NCBI RefSeq assembly: GCF_030269925.1
Contig: NC_085126.1
Location: 8,682,501-8,746,500 of the forward strand
Source of the DNA: Bombyx mori
Lineage: Eukaryota > Arthropoda > Insecta > Lepidoptera > Bombycidae
DNA length: 64,000 bases
Reading direction: 5' to 3'
Shown here piece after piece: positions 12,021 to 25,300 of this stretch (positions within the stretch are counted from its first letter, which is position 1; the number at the start of each line of letters is the position of its first letter). The translations under genes were made by a program, and so were the position numbers. The notes under the pieces are model-generated. The model had not been told where the DNA came from, made no database searches, and saw nothing but the letters and a program-made list of their open reading frames with translations.

Positions 12021-12947
12021 AGATTAAGTGGTGTTAGTGAACTATTTCCAACAGAGTTTTAACCTGCGTTAGGTTTGTTTCCACTAAAGATGACGGTTAC
12101 TTATTGCTTCTTAGGCAGTGTAACCTGTATACGTTCTAATATACGAAGGGATGGCCACGATCACTCTGCCAAATGTGCAAACGACTGAGAAAAATACCTT
12201 CTAACTTAAAAATAAATTAAGATAATATAGAACTATAATATAGATAATATAGAACTTGTGCTCTAATGTTTCCAAATTGTGTGAACAATGTGATCATTGG
12301 ATACTTGAACTTGCGTCAATACATAGCCATTATTAACATAGATCATCTTTGATAATTATATAAAACTATCATAAAGGAATTTGGACAGTTTACATAAGAC
12401 GACCGCAAGTAATTATTGTACCAATTGTTTGCCGCTATTAATAGAACTGCAATAATTGCGAAGGTTAAAGGGCAAATTGAGGATCGGTCAGGCGCGCTAT
12501 GACGCCCGAAACGGGTCACGTGACTTCGATCTGAAACGTCAAATTGTAGCGTAAATCAGATGTCATGTAACCGTCAGTTTAGACGCAGGGGTTATTTTTG
12601 TAGAGCCTAGTTTGAGGATTTATTTTTTACGTAATGCCAGGTGCAGCCTGTCTTGGAATTTGACGATTGATGTAGGCTTGGCAAACCAGTATACGGTCCA
12701 CGTGATAATGAGTGGTCATCGTCGTTAATAGGCGTAAACGATGGCAGGTGCACAGCCGAGCTGCGTTGTGAATTTTGTCTTAAATGGCCAGTACATGTAT
12801 TAGTGCTAGGTTATTTTGATCTTGGTTTCCTACAGTGAACTACGTTTCAGATTTTATTGCCACCAGTTTTACCAGGAGTACTTAAATTGTTATTGTCTTT
12901 TCGTAAAGTTCGTTACCGTATCTAAGACAGATCAATGTTGAATATTT

Positions 12948-13201
12948 TTTTAATTTATTGCTTAGCTCACGAGGACGAGTTCACATCTACAACGTAAATG
13001 CGCCACCCACCTTGAGTTATTAATTCCAAGGTCTCAAGTATAGTTACAACGGCTGCCCCACCCTTCAAACCGAAAAGCATTACTGCTTCATGGCAGAAGT
13101 AGGCAGGGTGGTGGTACCTACCCGCGCGGACACACAAGAGGTCCTACCACCGGTAATTACGCAAATTATAATTTTGCGGATTTAATTTTTATTACACGAT
13201 A
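12948..13201 (-). mobile_element. Bm1-type SINE with internal deletion
   Basis: Lacks the stretch between the tail and ACATCTACAACG, then full body through the linker to ATTACACGAT. It ends about 110 bp before the first gene 1 internal exon. Confidence 0.8.
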
Positions 13202-13312
13202 TTGTAACTACACGAGATTAGCAGCGGCGAGAGTGAAGGCTGTATTGGTAATAAGTACCTAAATAAAAAATCTGGTCAAGTGTGGGTGTAATATTTTTTT
13301 TTCTTTTTCTAG

Positions 13313-13369
13313 CCCTAAAATGCAGTCCTGGCACAGAAGGCCCATGTGCAGCAGAGCAAGAATCAAAAG
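13313..13369 (+). CDS. Gene 1 exon, short N-terminal segment with two cysteines
   Basis: A strong pyrimidine tract and CTAG acceptor precede 19 open codons, then a GTACCT donor. The intron phase is 1 on both sides, matching neighbours. It encodes LKCSPGTEGPCAAEQESK. The C-x-P-G start resembles the first half of a pacifastin domain, but the rest of the cysteines are missing, so it may be a degenerate domain or mature N-terminus. Confidence 0.55.
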
Positions 13370-16300
13370 GTACCTAATTCATAGAGTTTATTATCAAACT
13401 AAAACAAACAAAAAACCCTAACGAGTTGAATAGACAGAGCAGTTTTTCAAGAATCGAAAAATTAAGCTCTATATTTTTTCCTTAAATATAACTTAAATGC
13501 TTGTCAGGGTATTGCAGATCCGGATTCCTTTGCTTCAGCAGTTGTTTGAAAAACAAAAATACATTTTACACATATATTTTTTTATCAATACACGTATAGC
13601 TTTTTATATCCACTTAAGATGTAGAGATAACATTATATTCAGTGTATCTATGAATCACTAAAACAAGATTATAAATTATAATCGTGAAATTGTTTTAAAT
13701 CGTGACCGCATGTCACAATAAATCACTCTTAGTTATATCGCTTACTCAAAAGATACAGGTTTTCTTGTACTCAAGATCGAATATTTATTTTCTTAATATA
13801 TTTATTAATGTATAACTAGGCATAGACAAAATATGTACCATTAACTTTTCCGTTTGCCAACCAATATTATGTTTGTTTTTTTTCAAAATGGCCTATTATA
13901 AATAAGAGAAAATGTGATGATACATTAAACAAATATAAGAATTCGGTTCATTTATGGAGGGTAGAGGTAAGGAGAACCGTCTCATATGGGAGAAGCTTGA
14001 AAAAGTGTCCCACTTTCAGCACTAAATAACAGTTCAAAAATCCTCCAGAATGGCGCTAGCATCGGCACAGGGTATGATATGAATTGAGCAGTTGTTAACT
14101 GATTGAAGTATGCTGAGTTAGGAAATTTAATATATTTAATGACTAGAGTAGTTAGTGACAGTGTAATATATGAGACCTCACATGTTTACGTAGTCCAAAC
14201 TAATTTCGTCAATATAACCTAAAATTATTGCTGTGGTAAAGCGTGGAGACATCGATTGCATTTTCTTATCAGCTTTAAATAAGATACTTTTTGTGATTAT
14301 GTAGTGCTTACAGTTCTTTCGTCCTTTTTTATTTCTCTATCTTATTTTTATAACTTCCAGCGCCTTTTTTAAAATTTACTCGGTTGCTACTGTAGCCCTG
14401 TACCCTTATTTAGCAGATTTTTACGGACACTTTTTCACACACAGAGACGGTTCTCCTTATCTCTACCCTCTATAGGTCCATTTGGCAGATACTAGTTATA
14501 GTGCTAGTTATTGATAGTTAACAGTCCATCGGTTGTTATCGATATCATACCTCGAATACCTCAATTGAGGTAGGTCATATTGTATACGACTGATGTTATC
14601 ATACCTACTGTATGCGGCAGAATTATTGTCTATGATGGTGGTATCAAATCGTGCAAAAAAGTGACTGATGCACTACATGCAATGTATTACGTAAGGCTTA
14701 TTTTCAGGCGACGCGCAATTTAATTGTTCGCATACAACGTCTGCCGCCACAGCTAAGTTTGGGATGTTAATGAAATAATAATAAAAATTACTAACGTAAC
14801 ATTCGTAATTCTAGACACACTTTTGTTTTTGCATTTTCACATAATAATCACACAGAACGTGCTATGTTCGTTGTTTTAATGTGTATCGAGATTAATTGTG
14901 GAGTATTTTATGTATTTTGACGCACAACTCCGACCAGTGTGCTTAGTGCCGGTTTTTTAACTCCTCGATCGCGTTAAAGTTAACTCAAATTTGTATGGAG
15001 CTGTAGCAGCGCCCCCTAGCGGCAAACGTAGTGTAGTTGTTTCATCTCCATAGAAATTTGAATTAACTTTCACACGATCAAGAAGTTAAAAAACTCGCAC
15101 TAAGCATCATTTTCGGTCGGAGACATATAGGTATCTTGGCAGTGACCGCACGGATGTCGCGCGTAGCAATATAACAGAATATGAACTGTGATTACTAATT
15201 TCGCATGCCATTTGCCTAATCGGTAAATCCGGGATAAATATACTCAAACAACGTACACAAACTAAGGTCGGCCACTACACGTGAAGCGTTTAAGACGAAG
15301 GTTCGAGAACTGTTTCTCAGAGAGTTAGCAGAGTCATCTAATTGATAATATTTGTTTATATATGTTTTTATATGTATATATTTATGATATGTATATGTAT
15401 ATATTTATGTATATGTATTTATTTAAGTACGAGTATTTGTATCTATAAATATTATGTATTTTATATATACACATATGTTTAAGTAATATCACCTTCACAC
15501 TACACCTTCCAAGCTTCATCTCTGCACTCCCCTAAGGTAGACTGTTAGAGAATGCCTATGGCATTAAGTCCGCCTTTATACTTTCTAGTATAAGAAGTTA
15601 TAAATAAATAAATAAAATTAAAAAAACAAACCTCATAATAAATCTGTTATTCGGGATATGTTTTCATAGCTACCATTGTGCGTTCATAGCTACCATTGTG
15701 GCATATGGTATATTTAATTATAAAGTTTGTTTTATTTTTCGTAATAATAAAATAATACTTTTTTTAAACATACCTATTATTATCCGCAACACCCTTCGTC
15801 AGATTATAGAAACATGCTTCGTCAAAAAGTACCAATACTTACTTCCAGCTACAAGCGTCGTCATAAATAGCCTATAGGTCCACGCTAACAGCAATGATTA
15901 TGGTATTTGTAGTTATATGGTTTTGTATCTATATCTATACTAATATACTAATATTATAAAGAGGAAAGATTTGTTTGTTTGTTTGTTTCGAATAGGCTCC
16001 GAAACTACTGGACCGATTTGAAAAATTCTTTTTCCATTAGAAGCCGACATTGTCCCTGATGAACATAGGCTACTTTTTTAAATTTATTTTTATTTTTTTT
16101 ATTTTGGTTTCATGTGTGTTTTAATGTTTCCGACGCGAAGCGAGGGCGGGTCGCTAGTATATGGTATTTGTCTATTATATAGGACACACGATTGGAACAT
16201 GTTTTGACTGTGATACGTATGACGGTAATGATAAAGTACTTTGCTTCATTCAAATAACGAATCGAACGGTAAGACGGTAGTACGCTGCTGGGTAGCTCAT

Positions 16301-19300
16301 AATTTTGAGAAATTACCGCGCAATGTATAACAAACTCGGTTGAACGTCACTCGGGGCCAAATAATCGACGGACTAACCTTCGATGAAACAATCACAGATC
16401 GATTAGGTACATATGACAATACGTTTCGCGTTTAGCTTAACGCGAGAATAGTAGAACTGTGTGCTTAGTGCGAGTTTTTAAACGATCTCGGTAACGTAAA
16501 AGTTAGCTCATATTTGTATGGAATGGGTTCGTTTGCCTACGTTTGCCGCTAGGGGCGCCGTTCCAATTTCATAGAATATTGGCTTAACTTTTACGCTATC
16601 GTGAACGTTAAGAAACTCGCACTAAGCAAACTGATATATCGCCTTTTCGCATTAAAAGTATACAATTTCCAAAAATATTCGAAATTGAGTTAATATGCGT
16701 AAACATATTTTGGTATCACCAGTATTATTCTCATACTGTCAAAAATAGTTTAGTAGTTTAGTTATATATTTTTTTAGTTTACCTTTGTTTTGACTGCTAT
16801 TAACAAAATTAATCTATACTAATATTATAAAGAGGAAAGATTTGTTTGTTTGTTTGTTTCGAATAGGCTCCGAAAATACTGGACCGATTTGAAAAATTCT
16901 TTTTCCATTAGAAGCCGACATTGTCCCTGATGAACATAGGCTACTTTTTTTATTTTATTTTTTATTTTTTTGTTTTGTTTCATTTGTGTTTTAATGTTTC
17001 CGAAGCGAAGCGAGGGCGGGTCGTACATAATAATTTTATTTTACTTTAAAATACAGTTAATGTAACTGGTAAAAAATAAAAAATAAATGAAATATTACAT
17101 GTTAAGCCTTTAAAGCACTCCTGTAAAATTAGTAAATTTTGAGATTATACTGTTTTAAAACGAAAAGACGATATGTGATATTACGTGACACAAAAATAGT
17201 GACTGATCCCTTCTGATTGTTTTCTTATTTGTTCTAATGCGCAATACCGTCTTTACCATAAGGTCACACGGGGCCCGACAATTTCTGGGACCGACAATTT
17301 CTCTCACACATTTATTCACAAAACATTTTTGTCGGGCGCATTACACTTTTTTTATATCGATGACTGCGCCTATTCCTACTGTACTAATTAATAATATTTC
17401 CGAACGCATCTAAAAACCAGCAGCATTCTAATATCATTAATGACATATTATATCATACTTTATTTGATTACCTATAATAAATTTTCATACTCAGTAGAAA
17501 AATGTTAATTTAATTCGCTTTTTTTACTTTCCAAAAGGCCTCAAATTCTTGTGTGCCCAAGGGCCCCAGCCTAATTTAAGACGTCCCTGCTAATGCGTAC
17601 CCATTTAAATGTGCTTCTAGACAAACCGAGTCAGATAACAACAGATGACGCGTCTGCCGTCCAAGAAATGCAGTCGGAAGTGGAATGCCTGGCGGGAACC
17701 GAGTGGGAGAGCAACTGCCACTTTTGCAGGTGCTCTGATTCAGGAGTCGCCGAGTGCTTGAGGCAGGACAGCTGTGATCAAATTATATTTAGTAAGTTGT
17801 GATTTAAACGGTAAAGTCCAAATTCGTGTGTACGTCGTTTTCACCTTGGTACCCTTTTAATACGCTTTTATTAGCTTCAGACGTATGTATGTTTGTAACG
17901 CTTTTTTTTACAATAAAATCATTTTCTCTTACACTATTTTTAATTCAAATTTATTAAAATTTATTTTCTATTTTTTAGTTGGATTTTCTGTAAAAGCGTA
18001 TTTTGTTAGTTTTTTTAACTATTATTTATATCTACTAAAAGGCTGACTCAATCATCCAAATTAATAGGTCTGGTCAGATAATCATTGCATGGGTTAAAAG
18101 TGTTCGGTTACACAGCTGTTATAAATTTTTTTATTATAAAAAAAGAACACAATATTCCTAACCTAAAAGTACATGTTATTATCCGCAACATGCTTCGTCA
18201 GATTACAGAAATAGAGTTATCAGCGACATGCTTCGTCAAAAAGTACAATACTTACTTTCAGCTGCAAGCGTCGTCATAATTGATGGACTGACTTAGTGGC
18301 GTAGTAGATAGTGCCCCTAACTGTTGCGTGGAGGGCCGTGGGTTCGATTCTCACATCGGGCAAAACATTCGTGTGATGAACGGATTCGTGTGCTCTTTGT
18401 CTGGGTGTTTATTAAGTACTAGTTTTTGCCCGCGACTCGGTCCGCGTGGAATAGTTACTTTGGCATAACGCTAAATTTTACCCCCCACACTCATTTACGT
18501 AGAAAGTGAAAATATTTTGAAACATTCTTTAATGGTGCTCCACTTGTATCGGTCTTATCGTGATGTTATATAGCCTATAGCCTTCCTCAATAAATCGGAC
18601 CTGAGATTAGCGCGTTCAAACAAACAATCTCTTCAGCTTTATAATATTAAAGTATAGATGTATGTCAGTCTCTGGTACCTATAATCCTAATTTGGGGGCG
18701 GGTGACCGTGCGTGATATGTTTCCAGTTATTTAGTCCCAGTTATAGTCCATAGGTATTAACCAGTTATCTGACCATACTGGTATCTGCTATGTACACTAT
18801 ATTTGCGCTGTAATGGTTTAATTTTACGTTCCCTAGATTACCTAGCAGGTATGTACTATTTAATTTAATTTTATTTATTACAGCCATGGTCCATAATAGT
18901 TTTTTAAATATATTCTTTTTTATTTCCAGCTGAACCTGTGCGTTGTCAGCCAGGCACCTCCTTCCAGAGGGATTGTAACACTTGCGTCTGCTTAGATAAC
19001 GGTCTGGGCCTATGCTCCTTGGATGCCTGTAGAAGATCGTCAAGTAAGACCTTGCATACTCTTAGTTCTAAATTTAAATTTTATTTTTCACCAGAGAAGA
19101 TAATCACTAGATGTAGGATTGGTAAGAACGGAACGTATGAGAGAGAGAGAGAAAACGATAAGAAAGGGAAAAAGAGAAAGACAGACAGAGTGACAGAGAA
19201 ATAGTAAATAGCGAAGATGGTTATGGCGTAAAAAAGGTGTTGGATATTTTTTTTTAACAGAAGATTTTGAAACAGTGGAAGTTTTATTTTATGCGCTGCG

Positions 19301-22300
19301 ATCCCTACTCTAATATATATATTTTATTATATTATATTTATCCCTATTTAGATTTCCGCCGGCCACATTGGCAATGTCAGTCAAACTATTGCTTGCCACT
19401 GAGGACTTTTTTCGAATCGGAGTTTGAAGTAGGGCCTGTCATAGCTATACGTCGGGATACGTTGTGGAGGGGAGTTCATATCAGACGTGGATTGTTAATA
19501 GGAAAAATGTTTTGACAGCCTACTGTCAGCAAACACAACGTTTCCATGTAGTAGCAGGGTGAACGTAATTGTAATCTAAAAAAATAGATGATGAGATAAT
19601 TTCAATTTTTTACAAACACTTTACAATTTTCGTGGTCACGGATGACTGTAAAAGTGTTTTTAATCATCAATGACAGTGTTACTAGTGCCTTGCCTAGATT
19701 AGTGACCGAGCTAATGGCGCCTGTTGTTAAATGATTGTGAGGGCCAATGAACAAATAAAATGACGGCACCTAGCTTTAGAGCTTTAAGTCTCATTTGTAT
19801 AGTACAACGGCTGTGACACCCATCGAATTTGAATTCATTAATCTTGCGCGGCAGAAATGGACAAGGTCGTGGTACTTACTTACGGGGGTTTACAAGCTTC
19901 CCTATCATCAGTAAAATACAGGCCACTATAAGAAGAAGAAGAAGGCATCTGAACGAGACCGCCGTGAGCGACAGGCACGTTGCAATTGGTTGCAACCGTT
20001 GTCTTGTCCATCATAACAAGTGATTTGCTGTCAAAGTTTGCCCTATTTGTATCCCACGAATTTCAGCTCCCAAGAAGTTTGAGCTGATCCAGGGCAGAGA
20101 ATGCGCTCCGGGATCGTCGTGGTCGAACCAGTGTAACAGTTGTAGGTGCAATGCCGATGGATACGGCATTTGTAGTGACGAAGCCTGCACTGAACACATT
20201 ATCGGTAAAATATATTAGAATGTCTAATTGAGTCGACTATTATCAAAGGCGGCAATCTGACTTTTGGACAATGATTGGTAAATCAGAAAAACGAATTATT
20301 GACTTTGTATTCCATTGGCAGTCACAAAACTCTTCGGAACGACATCTTAGATAAATAACAGGTTAACTATTAACCTTTATTTAATGCAGGTTTTGAACCG
20401 TATTCTTTGAAGGAGACGATTATATTCAAATAAATCTGTATTGACATATCAATAAATTTTTTTTGTCCAAATGTACAGATTGCCACCTTTGATAATAGAC
20501 GACTCAATTATATCTATAACTAATCCGTTGGCACTGAATAGTCCAAGAAGCTGTGATGACCACTGGTTTTCATACAGATATCAAAGAAAATAACTTTTAA
20601 TGATTATAATACTGTAATACTGTAACTATCCTTGAGACCTTAGAACTTATATCTCAAGGTGGGTGGTGCATTTGCGTTGTAGATGTCTATGGGCTCCAGT
20701 AACCATTTAACACCAGGTGGTCTGTGACCACCCATCTAAGCAATAAAAAAAAACTTGATTACACACTATTATTTTTGAGGTATCATAGTGTTTTTAAGCT
20801 ATTGCATAGATTTTATCGCGGGCTTTGAGCGCGGTGACTGAATCCACCGAATTCCGTAACGAAAATAACCTGACACCCCCCCTACGCCTACTATGTAGCT
20901 CGTGTTCAACACATTCACACGTTGCGCTTTTGTATTGTTTATGAATAAGCGCGTGGCGTGACGTCACACTGCATGCGCATCATGAAAAGTCTGCCCATCT
21001 CTCTCTCGCGCGGTCTAGCTTATGAGTGTGAAGGGGACAGTTAATGTTTTGCTTTTATTAATGTTTAATATAGCGTGGTCTTGTTTTATTATTGTTTTAA
21101 TATTAAATTATCATTGTCTAATTATAATTGCATAAGTTGATAAAAAATGCTATGCAATAGCTTTACCGCGGCAGTTTCCGAGTGCCATACCTTTTTTTTT
21201 GTTACATTTTTAAATCGATATTAATTTCTTTTATCATTTGGTAAAATTTATCGCGATACAAAAATTGATTTTTTTGGGTTTAATCACGCATAAGTTTTTT
21301 CCGAAATTGCAGTACGCATTTCAGTTTCAATTCTTTCTTTACGTGGTCACGGATGACAACGACTTATCTCCGAATTAAATTGTACTAAATTGAAACGTTA
21401 TTAATTTCCTATTTTTTTTTTCTTTCGCCCATTCTATTAACCTCGAGGGGTTATACTAGATTCATAGAACGAGGAGGTGAGCTCACGGGGCTCTAACCTG
21501 ACGAATTTCCAGCTGACTCTTTAAATTTTCAGAGCCAAAGAAAGAATGTGCGCCGAAGACGATGTGGAAAAATGAATGCAACACGTGTTGGTGCACTTCG
21601 GATGGTAAACCCATGTGCACTAGGATGGAATGCATCACTAATAACAGTGAGTATGTGTAATGAAGTGCATTAATAATCAGAGTAATACTATAGTTATAAT
21701 TAACCTTATCTCATAATTGATTTTAATAGTGGCATCTTTGTTGGCCATGGCAGTCATGTAAATATTGTTGTTTAATAATAATATTAATAACGATAAAAGG
21801 TATTGTTTTAAAAAATAACAATTGGTTGTCTGTAAAGTTGACTTACGGAGTTACGGACGATAGTTTTACGTGATAACGTCAGTAGCAAAAGTATTCGAAC
21901 TGCTAGCTCTGACGTGGTTATGGTACCTATGACATGGGCTTACAAGCCTACTTATGACCAGTAAAATACAGGCCACTATAAGAAGAAGAAGGTATCTGAA
22001 AGAGATCGCCGTGAATGATAGGCACGTTGCAATTGGTTGCAGCCGTTGTCCATTACAAAGAACAGGGGCTCTGCTGTCAAAGTTTGCCATATTTGTATTC
22101 CACGAATTTCAGCTCCCGAGAAGTCTGAGCTGATCCAGGGCAGAGAATGCGCTCCGGGATCAACGTGGTCGAACCAGTGTAACAGTTGTAGGTGCAATGC
22201 CGATGGATACGCCATTTGTAGTGACGAAGCTTGTGCTGAACACATTAACGGTAAAATATATTAGAACGTCTAATTATATCTATAACTAATCCGTCGGCAC

Positions 22301-25300
22301 TGAATAGTCCAAGAAGTGGTGATGACCACTTGTTTTTATACAGATATCAAAGAAAATAAAGAAAATAAGAAAATCACTTTTAATGATTATAATACTGTAA
22401 CTATACTTGAGACCTTCGAACTTATATCTCAAGGTGGGTGGCGCATTTGCGTTCTAGATGTCTATGGGCTCCAGTAACCACTTAAAACCAGGTGGGCTGT
22501 GAGCTCGTCCACCCATCTAAGAAATAAAAAAAATTGATTACATTATTATTTTTGAGATATCATAGACTTTTTTTGTTACCTTTTTAAATCGATATTAATT
22601 TCTTTTATCATTTGGTAAAATTTATCGCGATACAAAAATTGTTTTTTTGGGTTTAATCACGCATAAGTTTTTTCCAAAATTGCAGTACGCATTTCAGTTT
22701 CAATTCTTTCTTTACGTGGTCACGGATGACAACGACTTATCTCCGAATTAAATTGTACTAAATTGAAACATTATTAATTTCCTATTTTTTTTCTTTCTCC
22801 TATCATATTAACCTCAAGGGGTTATACTAGATTCACAGAAAGACTACCTAGTCTTGTGACTCCGTGAGAGCCCCGTGAGCTCAGGTGAGCTCACGGGGCT
22901 CTAACCTGATGAATTTCTTGCTGACTCTTTAAATTTTCAGAGCCAAAAAAAGACTGTGTGCCGAATACTACATGGAAAAATGAATGCTACACGTGTTGGT
23001 GCACTTCGGACGGTAAACCCATGTGCACTAGGGTGGAATGCATCACTAATAACAGTGAGTATCTTATCGCATAATTGATTTTAAAAGTGGCATCTTTGTT
23101 AGCCATCACGGTCATTTAAAAATTGTTGTTTAATAATAATATTAATAACGGTAAAGTTATTGTTATAAAAAAATAATTGGTTGTCTGTAAAGTCGGTTTA
23201 CGGACGATTGTTTTACGTGATAACGTCAGTAGCAGAACTATTCGAACTGCTAGCTCTGACGTGGTTATGGTACCTACTGACATGGGCTTACAAGCCTACA
23301 TATGACCAGTAAAATACAGGCCACTATAAGAAGGAGAAGGTATCTGAAAGAGATGGCAGTGAATGATAGGCACGTTGCAATTGGTTGCAGCCGTTGTCCA
23401 TTATAAAGAACATGGATTTTGCTGTCAAAGTTTGCCATATTTGTATTCCACGAATTTCAGCTCCCAAGAAGTCTGAGCTGATCCAAGGCAGAGATTGCGC
23501 TCCGGGATCGACGTGGTCGAACCAGTGTAACAGTTGTAGGTGCAATGCCGATGGATACGCCATTTGTAGTGACGAAGCCTGTGCTGAACACATTGACGGT
23601 AAAATATATTAGAACGTCTAATTATATCTATAAGTAATCCGTTGGCACTGAATAGTCCAAAAAGTTGTGATGGCCACATGTGACGTCACCACGAGTAAAA
23701 CACATTTTCATACTGATATCAAAGAAAATAGTTTTTAATGATGACAGTGCTAGAAAGTAACGAAGCTATATTTTTGAGAAATCATCCTGTCACATTTTTA
23801 AATCGATATTAATTTCTTTTATCCTTGGTAAAATTTATCGCGGTACAAAAATACTTTGTTGGGTTTAATCACGCAAAATTAAATGTTTTTCCGAAATCGC
23901 GGTACATATATATGACGGATTGGCCGGTTCCGTGATGTTTTTAAAGTTATGACGTCAACGTTCCATGATGTTTTTAAAGTGATGACGTCAGCAACCGTTA
24001 TTTTCATCATTATGATTGCCTTCCATAGTGACAGTAATTAAGACTCATTTTTCCAATGAATTTCATTTATTACATTTCCAATGTACAACGTTAACGGTAG
24101 AGAGCTCCGCTCTGTTCAGCTACTCGAGTCTGAATGTGTTTTGCGTTTTTTTTTCCTACCTAAGCTGATAGCCTTGAGAGGCTATTTCAGCATAGCCTTA
24201 ACTAGTAAGTGAGCTCACGGGGCTCAAACCGGGAGTATTGCTTACACTGGCCCTAGCAAGAGCAGTGCTTCGCAGAATCTACCACCGGATTGGAAACCCG
24301 ACCCACTGAGATGATCCGGCGAGAAACTCAGTGGGCTGTGTCTGTGGGTTAATTCGCTCGTCGAGCCCTTCGTCACAAGCGACGGGTTCGGCGAGGACGG
24401 TGACCGGTACTTGAGGTACCTAAAAGCCCCGTTAATGGATCGGGCGGATCGGTAATGACGTGTTTGGGCGTGTTGTGCGACAATAGTCACTCGTATTTAT
24501 AGTAGAAAAGTGGGGGTAGCTTAATCATGAATTGTCTTGAATACAGTCTTAAATTGTTGTTGACATGCGTAACATTTAGGAAACAGTTAACTTTAACTAT
24601 TTCTAGTTAGTTAAATAGTGGAGTTGCACCGATATAATAATATATTTATATGTATATTTTTAAATATTTTCTTTACGTGGTCACGGATGACAATGATTTA
24701 TCTCCGAATTAAATTGTACTAAATTATGAATTAGCGTTATGAATTTCCTGTTTAAATTTTCAGAGCCTAAGAAAGACTGTGCGCCGAAGACTATGTGGAA
24801 AAATGAATGCAACACGTGTTGGTGCACTTCGGACGGTAAACCCATGTGCACTAAGATGGGGTGCATCAGTTATAACAGTGAGTATGTGTAAATGCAGTCC
24901 ATTAACAATCAGAGTAATACCACAATTACAATTAAGTAAACGCTGGTGACCGTGGGCGGCGGTGAATCACTTACCATCAGGTGACTCGTCTTGCTCGTTT
25001 GCCTCTCGTTGTTATAAAAAAAAAAAAAAACTTTTCGCATAATTAATCTTAAAAGTGGCCTCTTTGTTGCCCATCACGGTCATTTAAAAATTGTTGTTTA
25101 ATTATGATATTAATAACAGCAAAATTTGTTTATATAAAAAAAAAATTAGTTTTCTGTAAAGTCGGTTTACGGACGATAGTTTTACGTGATAATGTCAGTG
25201 GCAGAACACATTTTCATTTTGGTTTTTCGAATACGAACTGCTAGCTCTGACGTCACGCGAGAAGAGAGATAAATGTGTCACAAGCCAACGCTTGGCCGAT

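Larger units (their letters stand above)
20060..24880 (+). repeat. Exonic core of the tandem triplication in gene 1
   Basis: Exon pairs A+B at 20067/21533, 22113/22941 and 23461/24764. Introns are also alike: the CAGTAAAATACAGGCCACTA block stands near 19910, 21959 and 23308, and the sequence after each B exon is shared. Full units run roughly 19910-21905, 21906-23250 and 23250-25260. Confidence 0.92.

Noticed and set aside
13501..13570. Cysteine-rich stretch (TGCTTCAGCAGTTGTTTG) as another domain exon
   Set aside because: No donor follows, the frame closes at once and the spacing does not match a pacifastin domain.
18287..18413. Functional tRNA gene
   Set aside because: A- and B-box-like motifs are present, but I could not form an acceptor stem or a normal anticodon arm, and the downstream sequence looks like a SINE.
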